Shown here: piece by piece, positions 25,119 to 33,472 of the stretch | Numbering within the stretch: the first letter of the stretch is position 1 | Layout of the letters: each line of letters starts with the position of its first letter | Source: Rhodospirillaceae bacterium UBA6608 | GTDB taxonomy: Bacteria; Pseudomonadota; Alphaproteobacteria; Rhodospirillales_A; Casp-alpha2 | DNA: 38,850 nucleotides | NCBI GenBank assembly: GCA_002433335.1 | Contig: DJHY01000223.1 | Coordinates: forward strand, 1-38,850 | Direction: 5' to 3' | Program-made: the position numbers and the translations under genes | Notes under the pieces: model-generated | What the model saw: the letters and a program-made list of their open reading frames with translations, nothing else | The model's database searches: none | Told to the model about the DNA's origin: nothing

Positions 25119-26977
25119 CCCGCCCCATTAACGTATTGTTTGTCAATCAGCCGTCGAACCCCATGTCGGAGATCGAGCTGAGCTTCGACAAGCAGAATGA
25201 GATTTTCAACACGGTCGTCATTCCGCTTGGGGTCCTATACCTGTCTTCGTATCTGAAGCAGCACGTTCCTCAAGTCAGGACGGACGTGATCGATTACGCC
25301 TATGAGGTATTCAACCAATCTCATCAGGCCCGAAACATCGATGAGTTGATCATCCGGACCGCGGAACAGATCACGATGAAGCCGGACATTCTGGCTTTTT
25401 CGGCAATGTTCTCGGTATCGCATCCATTTTTGCTGAAAGCGGTAGAACTGCTCTCCGCTTTTTGGCCGGAGGCGACCGTCATCGTCGGTGGCAACCACGC
25501 CACCAATACGACCAAGATGCTGCTGGAAAATCCCGATGTGGACTATGTGGCACGGGGCGAATGCGAAGAATCGTTCCGTCAGTTCGTCGAAAATTTCGAT
25601 GATCTGCCTAACCACAAGATCCAGGGCATCTATACCAAAGCGGATATCGACGCCGGTGTCCCGCTGACGATTTCCCAGTATGTCGACAACTTGGACGACA
25701 TTCCGTTCCCGGATTGGGAATTGATCGATATGGCTGCCTATACCCGATCGACGACCGCGCGGGCGCGCCGAAACGTCGATGGCGCCGATCGGCGTGAATG
25801 CTCGATCATGACAACCCGGGGCTGCCCGTTTTCCTGCACCTTCTGCGCCAGCCACACCGTAAACGGGCGCAAGGTCCGGTTCCGGTCGGTCGAAAACGTC
25901 GTGAAAGAGATCCAACACCTCTACGACCACTACGGCATTAACCTCATCGTCCCCGAAGACGACCTATTCACCGCCAATCGGCGAAAGGTCGTTCCGTTGC
26001 TGAATGCAATCAAGGACTTCCGCGAAACGATTCCGAACTTCGAATTGCAGTTCCCGAATGCATTGTCGGTCAACACCCTGTTCGACGACGTCATGGATGC
26101 CTTGATCGAAGCTGGTATGAAGGTCACGAACGTGGCCATCGAGTCGGGCTCCCCCGAAGTCCAACGCGATGTGATCAAGAAGCGCGTCAATTTGGATCGC
26201 GCCGTCGAGGTCGTGCGCTATTTCCGCGAACGCGGCGTCACGACCCGCTGTTACTTCATCGGCGGCTTCCCCGGGGAAACCCGCGAACAAATGCTGGAAA
26301 CCATCGAGTACGCGCGAAATCTGCGATCCGATTGGTGCACGTTTCATATCGCGGCACCTTTGCGCGGCACGGAAATGTACCAGCAGTTCGTCGATGCCGG
26401 ATACATTAAGGACGACGTGGCGACTTGGTCGACGGCGTTCTTCCAAGAGCGGTCTTTCGACACGCCCGAGATCGGCGCTGAAGAACTGAAGGAATTGTTC
26501 TATCGCGCCAACCTTGACGTTAACTTCCTGCACAACCCCAACTTGTTGGAAGGCAACTTCGAAAAAGCCCTGTGGATCTACCGGGACATTGTCTACAGCT
26601 ACCCGTTCCACATTGTCGGCTGGTACTGCATCATGAAGTGCCATGAAGCACTGGGCGATGAAGACGCAGCCCGCGATACCCGTGCGCGTATTTACAATCT
26701 GCTTCAACACGACGCCCGGGCACGACGGATGTACCGCAAGTACGCCGACCTGATTCCCGACATCGAGTTCGATATCGACGCCGAAACCGTCCACGAAGAC
26801 GAGACGGAACTTGAACACGAGTCGGAAGAATTTCTCGCCGACGAGGCCTTGTCGGACGAATTCCTGTCCTCGCAAGTCAAAGCCAAGAAAGTCCGCGACG
26901 GCGAAGCACCCGACAGCACGGACGGCACCCAGAATATTTCCAAACGCCCCCGCAGCCCGCATCAAGCGCCTGCCTGA
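25115..26977 (+). CDS. B12-binding-domain radical SAM protein
   Basis: A 620-residue protein. The N-terminal about 180 residues form a cobalamin-binding-like domain (VLFVNQPSNP, GVLYLSSYLKQ, SAMFSVSHP, VIVGGNHATNT, YVARGECEESFRQFVENF). The radical SAM cluster motif CxxxCxxC is at C237, C241 and C244 in RGCPFSCTFCASH, followed by YFIGGFPGETREQ. After about residue 460 come helical, TPR-like segments and a strongly acidic tail (ETVHEDETELEHESEEF) that ends in a basic, Pro-rich stretch. Class B enzymes commonly methylate unactivated carbons or rearrange sugars and aminoglycosides. The conserved HxxGxxH-type base of methylcobalamin enzymes was not identified. Substrate unknown; a modification of a sugar or lipid carrier is inferred from context. 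Confidence 0.87.
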   Translation: MTRPINVLFVNQPSNPMSEIELSFDKQNEIFNTVVIPLGVLYLSSYLKQHVPQVRTDVIDYAYEVFNQSHQARNIDELIIRTAEQITMKPDILAFSAMFSVSHPFLLKAVELLSAFWPEATVIVGGNHATNTTKMLLENPDVDYVARGECEESFRQFVENFDDLPNHKIQGIYTKADIDAGVPLTISQYVDNLDDIPFPDWELIDMAAYTRSTTARARRNVDGADRRECSIMTTRGCPFSCTFCASHTVNGRKVRFRSVENVVKEIQHLYDHYGINLIVPEDDLFTANRRKVVPLLNAIKDFRETIPNFELQFPNALSVNTLFDDVMDALIEAGMKVTNVAIESGSPEVQRDVIKKRVNLDRAVEVVRYFRERGVTTRCYFIGGFPGETREQMLETIEYARNLRSDWCTFHIAAPLRGTEMYQQFVDAGYIKDDVATWSTAFFQERSFDTPEIGAEELKELFYRANLDVNFLHNPNLLEGNFEKALWIYRDIVYSYPFHIVGWYCIMKCHEALGDEDAARDTRARIYNLLQHDARARRMYRKYADLIPDIEFDIDAETVHEDETELEHESEEFLADEALSDEFLSSQVKAKKVRDGEAPDSTDGTQNISKRPRSPHQAPA

Positions 26978-27085
26978 TTTCAGGGCTTCCCGAGCATTGA
27001 CCTTTTTCGGCGGCGCCTCGATCAAAGCCGCCTCGAGACCCGCCGCGCGCCCTTTTGGCCGCGGCCATAGAACGATGAGGATTCC

Positions 27086-27754
27086 GTGAGTTTTTCAAAA
27101 GAATGGGATGATATCTACAAAGCGAGCGCTCATCTGAGCGTATGGCCGTGGTCCGACCTTGTCAGCTTGGTCAAACGCCATGTCCCGTCAATCGGCCCCG
27201 GCACCCGTGTGTTGGAAATCGGATGCGGCGCCGGCGCCAACGTTCCGTTCTTTCAAAGCTTGGGCGTAGATTACTGCGCCGTCGAGGGCAGCCCTTCGAT
27301 CGTCGCCCAATTGCAGGCTCAGTATCCGGAAATCGCCGACCGGTTCGTCGCCTGCGATTTTACGGAAACCCTGCATTTTGACGGCCCTTTCGACGTCGCG
27401 ATCGATCGCGGCAGCTTGCCGCACAATTCGGATGCCGGCATCCGCAAGACCGTTTCCCTGGCGTACGATGCCTTGCGCCCCGGCGGCAAACTTATTTCCG
27501 TCGATTTGTGCTCAGACCAACATTATGGCGCAACCAGCGGGACCCCCTGCGACGATACCTATACCCGCAAAGACTTCACCGAAGGCGCCTTGGCCGGAAC
27601 CGGACGTGTCCATTTTGCCGACAAGGAAAACCTGCTCGATATTTTCGCGGATTGGAACATCGAGACCCTAATGCACAAACGCTACGACCCCGTCACCCCG
27701 GATACGGGTTTCGTTCTTGCGTTTTGGAATATGGTCGCTGAAAAGCCGGCTTAA
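27086..27754 (+). CDS. Class I SAM-dependent methyltransferase
   Basis: A 222-residue methyltransferase. Motif I VLEIGCGAGAN starts at residue 42, motif II is the acidic residue in YCAVEGSPSIVAQL, and GGKLISVDLCSDQHYGA follows. The closest style is Methyltransf_11/23 enzymes in LPS and nonulosonate loci. GTG at 27086 is the first available start, with GATGAGGAT upstream. Its stop codon overlaps that of the convergent minus-strand gene in TTAA (27751-27754), so the two transcripts run into each other. The 108-base gap before it contains GC-rich dyads but no convincing terminator. Confidence 0.8.
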   Translation: MSFSKEWDDIYKASAHLSVWPWSDLVSLVKRHVPSIGPGTRVLEIGCGAGANVPFFQSLGVDYCAVEGSPSIVAQLQAQYPEIADRFVACDFTETLHFDGPFDVAIDRGSLPHNSDAGIRKTVSLAYDALRPGGKLISVDLCSDQHYGATSGTPCDDTYTRKDFTEGALAGTGRVHFADKENLLDIFADWNIETLMHKRYDPVTPDTGFVLAFWNMVAEKPA

Positions 27755-28977
27755 TCTTCGACCGTACCGACCGTGATGATGCCATCCCGCTCGGCGACCT
27801 GAAGACGCGTTAGTCCAAATTCGCCGCATTCTGCCCGACCGCTGTCGAGCGAGAACCGCAAGCCGTGATCTGCGCACGTGATCCACGCACCGTCCAACGG
27901 CACATCGCCCAAGCGGCGCGCCAGGTGCGGACATTCATTGACGAAGGCTTGGCAACGACCGTCTCGGCGGGTCAGCAATACGGCTCGACCACCGACGACG
28001 GCCTGATAAACCTCTCCTTCGCGAAGATGTTCAGAGCGAATATCTTCTTCTCGCTCGGAAGCCTGGCTCAAAGTTTCGCGCGGCTTGCTCGGCATTTCGG
28101 GAAGATCGATTTCTGAAACACCGGCGGGGCCTCCGTCCATCAGGGAAATCCACCCCGTGTGTCGGCGCCAGGCATCCGGCGCAAAGCGCAATGGCAGGCG
28201 GTTCAGGCGGATGGCTAGACTGATACGCGTAAAAGCCGAAACGTTGACCTGTGTCGCATGAAGAATTTCCGGATCAAAGATCAGCATATCCCCGTCCCGC
28301 ATCTCCGGCCGCGTCGGCAAGGGCAGGGGGATACCCTGCGATGCGTACGGAGGTTCGAACCGATGGTCCATGGACGATGCACATCCGGCGCGGTCGAAGA
28401 AAAACAGGCCATTGTCTTTGTTGATGCCGGCGATCGCCAACCACAAATTGACCCCGTCGAACGGTTGACCCCACCAACTGTCGACATGGGGACCATGCGT
28501 CCAGGCCGACATGGGCAATCCACCATGGTAGGCAATCGTCGCTTCCGGATCCGGGTTTTGAACCGGTCCCTTCACGCCCCGCAGGAATTCGGTCAAACCG
28601 ATCTTGCCCTGGCACGCCGCGGAAAACGGAAAGACCAGCCGCATCGTCGGCGAGGAATGCAGAACGATATCGCCCTCAAGGCCCAGGCGCTGAACGGCGA
28701 ATTCGCGGATCGTCTCGATCAACCACATGCGGTTATCCGCAACGAATGCCCCTGCGACGTCCCGGGCGGCGTCGGGCGGGACATGACGGTGGCACAGGGC
28801 CAAACCTTCCACCTCGACAGCATCAGCAACCGCGTCGCCACAACACCTTCGAATTGCATCGACGACGCCTCGTTGAAGGCGGGACAAAAGGTCGCTATGT
28901 CCATCGAACGCAGGCAATACGGTCCAGGCTTTTTCGTTCAGGACTTCACCGGCAAACCCACGATCGCTTCGGCCCAT
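27751..28977 (-). CDS. Fe(II)/2OG oxygenase fused to a C-terminal Rieske [2Fe-2S] domain
   Basis: The only minus-strand gene, encoding 408 residues from ATG 28977, which has AGGGA nine bases upstream; a TTG at 29052 would add 25 residues but has a badly spaced ribosome site. Residues about 50-280 resemble phytanoyl-CoA-type 2-oxoglutarate oxygenases: H164-x-D166 in THGPHVDSWWG, distal H240 in EILHATQVN, and R251 eleven residues on. Residues about 318-408 are a Rieske domain with C349-x-H351 and, after 16 residues, C368-x2-H371, then GLRFSLDSGRAECG. Rieske centres normally serve other oxygenase families, and fusing one to a 2OG oxygenase is unusual. It may deliver electrons to the iron or keep it reduced (inference). 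It faces a divergent FAD oxidoreductase gene 95 bases away. Confidence 0.82.
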   Translation of the reverse strand: MGRSDRGFAGEVLNEKAWTVLPAFDGHSDLLSRLQRGVVDAIRRCCGDAVADAVEVEGLALCHRHVPPDAARDVAGAFVADNRMWLIETIREFAVQRLGLEGDIVLHSSPTMRLVFPFSAACQGKIGLTEFLRGVKGPVQNPDPEATIAYHGGLPMSAWTHGPHVDSWWGQPFDGVNLWLAIAGINKDNGLFFFDRAGCASSMDHRFEPPYASQGIPLPLPTRPEMRDGDMLIFDPEILHATQVNVSAFTRISLAIRLNRLPLRFAPDAWRRHTGWISLMDGGPAGVSEIDLPEMPSKPRETLSQASEREEDIRSEHLREGEVYQAVVGGRAVLLTRRDGRCQAFVNECPHLARRLGDVPLDGAWITCADHGLRFSLDSGRAECGEFGLTRLQVAERDGIITVGTVED

Positions 28978-28995
28978 AGATTGGTATCCCTGCTG

Positions 28996-29007
28996 GCTCA
29001 ATTGAGC
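28996..29007. promoter_or_regulatory. Perfect 12-bp palindrome in the divergent intergenic region
   Basis: GCTCAATTGAGC at 28996-29007 is a perfect 12-bp palindrome. It lies in the 95 bases between the start chosen for the minus-strand oxygenase-Rieske gene (28977) and the plus-strand FAD oxidoreductase gene (29073). Such a dyad could be a regulator-binding site controlling both genes. No clear -35/-10 pair was seen. If the minus-strand gene instead starts at TTG 29052, the palindrome lies inside coding sequence. Confidence 0.3.
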
Positions 29008-29072
29008 GCTGACCCTAGCACAATTTTCGACATCCACCCCACAACCGAGCAACCCTCGTGCAAAAGCAATCC

Positions 29073-30419
29073 ATGATGCATTGGGCTGTCGTCGGCGGCG
29101 GATTTCGCGGGATCGTCACCGCGATATTATTACGCCAACGCGGCTGCGCCGTGACCCTGATCGAAAAAGCGGCCCATCTCGGCGGGCTGTTATACAGCGG
29201 GGACTGGGAAGGTCTGTACATCGACCGCGGCGCCCACTTGTTCGACAACGTCGACGACCATATCACCCAAATGATGCACGATATTCTGGGTCAGGAAATC
29301 GTGCCCGTCGACGTCCGATACGCCGCCGTCATGGCCGACCGCAAAGTCGACGGTCTTGCCGTCCCCGACTTCACGTCGTTGTCCGAGGAAACCAAACGCC
29401 GCGCCCTGTTTGAACTAATGAATGCCGTCGCCGCCCCCGAAGGGCCTGCGGCGGTAACCTTGAAAGACGTATACGACCAGCGGTTCGGAAAAACCCTGTC
29501 GGATCTATTGGACGGGCCCACGCGAAAGATGCTGCGCGCCGAACCCCGGGACTTAGCGCCGGAATCCTTCATTTCCACCCCCTTCCAACGGCTGCGGTTT
29601 CTCGACGATTCCGTGACCGAAATTCTCAAGAAATCACCGGATCTGGACGACGTTATCGCCCTGCCGGTCAAGAACGACCCGCTACGCCATTACAAGAATT
29701 CGGTCAGTCTTTACCCCCACCGAAACTATTACCCGTTGAAAAAGGGCATGCGGCAATTCTGCGAACAGGCCGCTGACTATCTCCGAAAAATCGGCGTCGA
29801 CCTTCGGATCGAAACCGGACTGTCCGGCATTGCCAAACACGATGGCAAACTCACCCTCGATTTCGGCGGCGAAGCTTTGGCATGCGACCGCCTGCTCTGG
29901 GCCTCCCCGGTGGGCGGCTTGGCCGGACTGCTTTGGGGCGAGAACCCCTTGATGGGATGGGCGACGCCGGTCCCGATGCTGATGTACTATTATCTAGTTC
30001 CTCAGGACCGCGTCGGGCCTTACGCCTACATGCATGATTTCTCGGAACAGCACTTGCTGTTCCGGCCAAGCGCGATCGGACGATATGGCGGCCAGATCCG
30101 CGAGGACGGCATGACATACGTGTGCCTGGAAGTCGTAACCGATCGCGACAGCGCCGAATGGAACGACCCGGATGCCTTTGCGGAACGTGTCTGGCAGGAA
30201 GCCGCGGATTTAGGCGTGGTCGAGGGTCCCTGTCCCGAAACCCGCATGGTTCACGCCATGCCGGTCACCTACGTCCCACCGAAGCCCGGCTTCACCCAGC
30301 GCCGCGACGCCTTGATGACACGACTGCAACAAGAATTCGACGGGCGTGTGCATGCCCTGGAACAACACGCCTTTTCAAAGACCGATATCCAAGAAGCGAT
30401 CGAGCTATGGATGCAATGA
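29073..30419 (+). CDS. FAD-dependent oxidoreductase (amine oxidase/NAD(P)-binding_8 type)
   Basis: A 448-residue flavoprotein. The FAD-binding dinucleotide fold is at the N-terminus, AVVGGGFRGIVTAILLRQRG, followed by VTLIEKAAHLGGLL and YIDRGAHLFDN, as in protoporphyrinogen oxidase, UDP-galactopyranose mutase and related enzymes. YPHRNYYPLKKGMRQFCEQAADYL and DRLLWASPVGGLAGLLWG in the middle also fit. It is not an obvious UDP-galactopyranose mutase because that family's active-site arginine pattern is not recognised. Starts at ATG 29073, 29076 or GTG 29058 are possible; 29073 leaves room for a regulatory region. It is divergent from the oxygenase-Rieske gene and 16 bases ahead of a DUF4910 gene. 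Confidence 0.78.
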   Translation: MMHWAVVGGGFRGIVTAILLRQRGCAVTLIEKAAHLGGLLYSGDWEGLYIDRGAHLFDNVDDHITQMMHDILGQEIVPVDVRYAAVMADRKVDGLAVPDFTSLSEETKRRALFELMNAVAAPEGPAAVTLKDVYDQRFGKTLSDLLDGPTRKMLRAEPRDLAPESFISTPFQRLRFLDDSVTEILKKSPDLDDVIALPVKNDPLRHYKNSVSLYPHRNYYPLKKGMRQFCEQAADYLRKIGVDLRIETGLSGIAKHDGKLTLDFGGEALACDRLLWASPVGGLAGLLWGENPLMGWATPVPMLMYYYLVPQDRVGPYAYMHDFSEQHLLFRPSAIGRYGGQIREDGMTYVCLEVVTDRDSAEWNDPDAFAERVWQEAADLGVVEGPCPETRMVHAMPVTYVPPKPGFTQRRDALMTRLQQEFDGRVHALEQHAFSKTDIQEAIELWMQ

Positions 30420-30435
30420 ACAACGTGACGGCAGA

Positions 30436-31791
30436 ATGACCCAGAACCAAGACAAGACCTTGAACCCCACCGCAGCCATCGACGCCGCCCCTGATCAGGG
30501 CCAATGGATGCATGAGCTGCTTCGCCGCCTGTTTCCGATCTGCCGCAGCCTGACCGGCCCCGGCAACCGCGAAACCCTGGCGATCCTGAAGGAGCATATC
30601 GACGGCTTGAACGTCGTCGAGGTGCCGACGGGAACCGAGGTGTTCAGCTGGACCGTTCCCAACGAGTGGATTCCGAAGTCGGCCGAAATCACGGGGCCGG
30701 ACGGCCAGGTCCATGCTCGGTTCGCCGACAACAATCTTCATCTCGTCAACGGCGCCCAGTCGATTGACGTCGAACTTGATCGCGACGAATTGCTGGAACG
30801 CATTTATAGCCTGCCCCAATCGCCGGACCTGATTCCCTACGTCACCAGCTACTACCACCCGCATTGGGGGTTCTGCATGCGCGACGACGAGAAGCAGGCG
30901 CTGCCGCCGGGAAAATACAGAGCGCGGATCGATGTTGAAAGCCGCCCTGGACATCTAGTTTATGGCGAGGCCGTCCTGCCCGGTGCGTCGGAACAGGAAA
31001 TCCTGATCGACACCTACATCTGCCACCCTTCGATGGCCAACGACAACCTCTCCAGCGTGGTCGTCGCTACCGCTCTATACGGCTTGCTCGCGCAGCTCCC
31101 GAAACGGCGTTACACCTATCGTTTCGTGTTCGTGCCGGAAACGATCGGCTCGCTATGTTGGCTGATGAACAATGAAGACGGCGCGGTTAAGCGCATCCAT
31201 GCCGGCCTTGTTCTCAGCTGTGTCGGAGACGGTGGCCCCTTCACTTTCAAAAAGTCGCGCAGCGGCAGCACGGAAATCGATCGTATCGCCGCCTGCGTAC
31301 TGGGCGACAAAGGCGCGGCCGTGGATTTCTTCCCAAACTCCGGCAGCGACGAACGGCAATTTTGTTCGCCCGGATTCGACCTTCCGGTAGGCATGCTGTC
31401 GCGGACCTATCCAGGAAAGTGGCCTTACTACCATACCTCTGGCGACACGGCGGAACGGGTCACCCCGGACAACCTAGGGGGAAGCCTGGAAATGGCCATG
31501 CGTATCGTCGCCGCCTTGGAAGCCAATGCTCAAATCTATCGCCGGACCGACCCCCGGGGTGAACCGATGCTGTCGAAGTACGATCTGTACCACCGCCAGA
31601 ATCTGCGCCGGAACACGGATATGGACGCCGAGCGGCAATCGCGAGGCGCGCTGATGTGGCTGCTGAATCTGGCCGACGGTCGCCATAGCCTGCTGGAGAT
31701 GGCCGAGAAATCCGGTAGCGATATTCTGATGCTCTCCGATTGGGCTGAAAGATTGACCGAAATCGGCTTGCTTCAGGAAGGCGCTGCGTAG
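30436..31791 (+). CDS. DUF4910/DUF2172-type aminopeptidase-like protein
   Basis: A 451-residue protein of the DUF4910 type, found often in polysaccharide and nonulosonate loci. The metal-site signatures of an M28-like aminopeptidase fold are visible: CHPSMANDNLSS (H197, D203), FVPETIGS (E235) and PYYHTSGDT (H333). A DUF2172-like insert precedes the catalytic part, and the last about 75 residues (ALMWLLNLADGRHSLLEMAEKSG onward) look like a winged-helix domain. No peptide substrate is known; in these clusters it may remove an acyl or amide group from a sugar or carrier (inference). ATG 30436 is used because the conserved MHELLRRLFPICRSLTGPGNR begins soon after; a longer frame upstream overlaps the previous gene. 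Confidence 0.78.
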   Translation: MTQNQDKTLNPTAAIDAAPDQGQWMHELLRRLFPICRSLTGPGNRETLAILKEHIDGLNVVEVPTGTEVFSWTVPNEWIPKSAEITGPDGQVHARFADNNLHLVNGAQSIDVELDRDELLERIYSLPQSPDLIPYVTSYYHPHWGFCMRDDEKQALPPGKYRARIDVESRPGHLVYGEAVLPGASEQEILIDTYICHPSMANDNLSSVVVATALYGLLAQLPKRRYTYRFVFVPETIGSLCWLMNNEDGAVKRIHAGLVLSCVGDGGPFTFKKSRSGSTEIDRIAACVLGDKGAAVDFFPNSGSDERQFCSPGFDLPVGMLSRTYPGKWPYYHTSGDTAERVTPDNLGGSLEMAMRIVAALEANAQIYRRTDPRGEPMLSKYDLYHRQNLRRNTDMDAERQSRGALMWLLNLADGRHSLLEMAEKSGSDILMLSDWAERLTEIGLLQEGAA

Positions 31792-31792
31792 C

Positions 31793-32275
31793 GTGCATCC
31801 GGGGGCGACCGACCGATCTGTGAACGACAGGCAACCCGTGGTTGCCTTGCGCCCGGTCGGCGCTGATGACTGCATGCGGCTTTATGACTGGCAGCAAGAC
31901 CCCGCGACCCGCCGTTTCGCCCGCAATCCGTCGATTCCCACACCGACCGAACATCGGGAATGGTTCGATCGAAAACTAGCCGATCCGACCTGTCTGTTCT
32001 TCATTGTTCAAGCTGGCAATGACGACGTGGGGTTCCTGCGCCTCGACCGGAGGCCTGACGAGGCTGAATCCGCCTATGAGGTTTCGATCGGTATCGCCCC
32101 GGCGCATCATGGCCGGGGGTATGGCCGGCGGGCCTTGGAAGAAGCTCGGAAAGCCTTACCCAAAGCCGTTTTTCACGCCTGCGTGCTATCAGGCAACGAA
32201 CCGTCTCACGCCTTGTTTCGTGCGGCGGGATACATCCAATGCCAAGACGAATGGTACAGGTCCGATCCGAGATGA
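31793..32275 (+). CDS. pseH: GNAT N-acetyltransferase, probably PseH
   Basis: A 160-residue GNAT acetyltransferase with the family pattern VALRPVGADDCMRLYDWQQDPATRRFA, SIGIAPAHHGRGYGRRALEEA (the acetyl-CoA-binding GRGYG loop) and NEPSHALFRAAGY. It begins one base after the stop of the DUF4910 gene (GTG 31793) and overlaps pseI in ATGA. In pseudaminic acid synthesis PseH N-acetylates the 4-amino group of UDP-4-amino-4,6-dideoxy-AltNAc, and its length and position next to pseI fit this role. The enzyme family is certain, while the PseH identity rests on context. Confidence 0.75.
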   Translation: MHPGATDRSVNDRQPVVALRPVGADDCMRLYDWQQDPATRRFARNPSIPTPTEHREWFDRKLADPTCLFFIVQAGNDDVGFLRLDRRPDEAESAYEVSIGIAPAHHGRGYGRRALEEARKALPKAVFHACVLSGNEPSHALFRAAGYIQCQDEWYRSDPR

Positions 32276-33348
32276 CGACTGAACAACGCCTGGAAACGAC
32301 CTTCATGTTCGGCAATCGGCCCATCGGTCCGTCGTATCCGCCGTTGATCATCGCCGAGCTTTCCGGCAATCACAACGGCGACAAAGCGCGGGCGATCGCA
32401 TTGATCGACGCTATTGCCGCCGCAGGCGCGGAAGCCGTGAAGTTTCAGACCTATACGGCCGATACGATCACCATCGATCACGACGGCCCCGATTTTCTGA
32501 TCGACGACGGCCCCTGGAAGGGTCGTCGCCTACATGAGCTGTACCAGGAAGCGCATACCCCCTGGGAATGGCATGCCGACCTTCTCGCCCACGCGCGCGC
32601 GAAAGGACTATTGCCGTTCAGTTCCCCGTTCGATGCCTCGGCCGTTCGTTTCCTCGAAAGCCTTGATTGCCCGGCCTATAAAATCGCGTCGTTCGAATGC
32701 ATCGACACCCCCCTTATCCGCACCGCCGCCGCGACAGGGAAGCCGTTGATCATTTCAACCGGATTAGCGGACCAAGCGGAGATCGACGCAGCGGTTGCCG
32801 CCGCACGCGAGGGCGGTGCGAGCGGCGTTGCGTTGCTGCACTGCGTAAGCGCTTATCCGGCGCCCGCTGAAGAATATAATCTTCATACCATCCCGGCCCT
32901 GCGCCAGAGGCATCGCGTAGTCGTCGGCCTATCCGATCATACCCTTGGAACTGCGACTGCCGTCGCCGCCTGCGCCCTGGGGGCTTCGATCATCGAAAAG
33001 CACGTCACCCTGGCCCGCGCCGACGGTGGCCCAGACAGCGGCTTTTCGCTGGAACCCGACGAGCTGGCCCGTCTGATCGAGGACTGCAAAACCGCCTGGC
33101 AGGCCCTGGGCGGCATCCGCCAAGACCCGACCGAAGCCGAGAAAGGCAACGTGCGCTTTCGTCGCTCGTTGTATGCCGTGCGCGACATCGCCGAAGGCGA
33201 ATTGTTCAGCGCTGAAAACGTCCGCTCGATCCGACCGGGATACGGCTTGCCGCCGTCCGAAATCGACACCGTCATCGGGCGCCGAGCCCAAACCGCAATC
33301 GCACGCGGCACACCGCTGAACCGCAACCTGATTGTAGGAACCGACTAA
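32272..33348 (+). CDS. pseI: Pseudaminic acid synthase PseI (NeuB family)
   Basis: A 358-residue enzyme condensing 6-deoxy-AltdiNAc with phosphoenolpyruvate to give pseudaminic acid in the cytoplasm. PLIIAELSGNHNGD, VKFQTYTADTIT, LPFSSPFDASAVRFLESL, PAYKIASFECID, GLSDHTLGTATAVAACALGA and DGGPDSGFSLEPDEL closely match the PseI branch of the NeuB family; sialic-acid NeuB lacks several of these. A C-terminal SAF/antifreeze-like domain of about 55 residues (FRRSLYAVRDIAEGELFSAE) is present. ATG 32272 overlaps the stop of the GNAT gene in ATGA; the longer frame upstream is an artefact of the overlapping gene. Confidence 0.93.
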   Translation: MTTEQRLETTFMFGNRPIGPSYPPLIIAELSGNHNGDKARAIALIDAIAAAGAEAVKFQTYTADTITIDHDGPDFLIDDGPWKGRRLHELYQEAHTPWEWHADLLAHARAKGLLPFSSPFDASAVRFLESLDCPAYKIASFECIDTPLIRTAAATGKPLIISTGLADQAEIDAAVAAAREGGASGVALLHCVSAYPAPAEEYNLHTIPALRQRHRVVVGLSDHTLGTATAVAACALGASIIEKHVTLARADGGPDSGFSLEPDELARLIEDCKTAWQALGGIRQDPTEAEKGNVRFRRSLYAVRDIAEGELFSAENVRSIRPGYGLPPSEIDTVIGRRAQTAIARGTPLNRNLIVGTD

Positions 33349-33472
33349 GCCCGACCGCTACGACGACGGAACCTTGAATCCCCGGGGCGTTCCCTGTATC
33401 GAACTGATGGCCCCCTGAATTTTCACCGATCCCGCCCTTTTCCGAACGTAAACATAGGACGCACCTGGTCAA

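Noticed and set aside
25964..27025. Minus-strand ORF antisense to the radical SAM gene
   Set aside because: No motifs, and it overlaps a certain gene for most of its length.
33380..33387. CCCCGGGG palindrome and weak dyads before the PseA-like gene
   Set aside because: Too short and GC-rich to be more than chance; no T-tract or promoter pairing.
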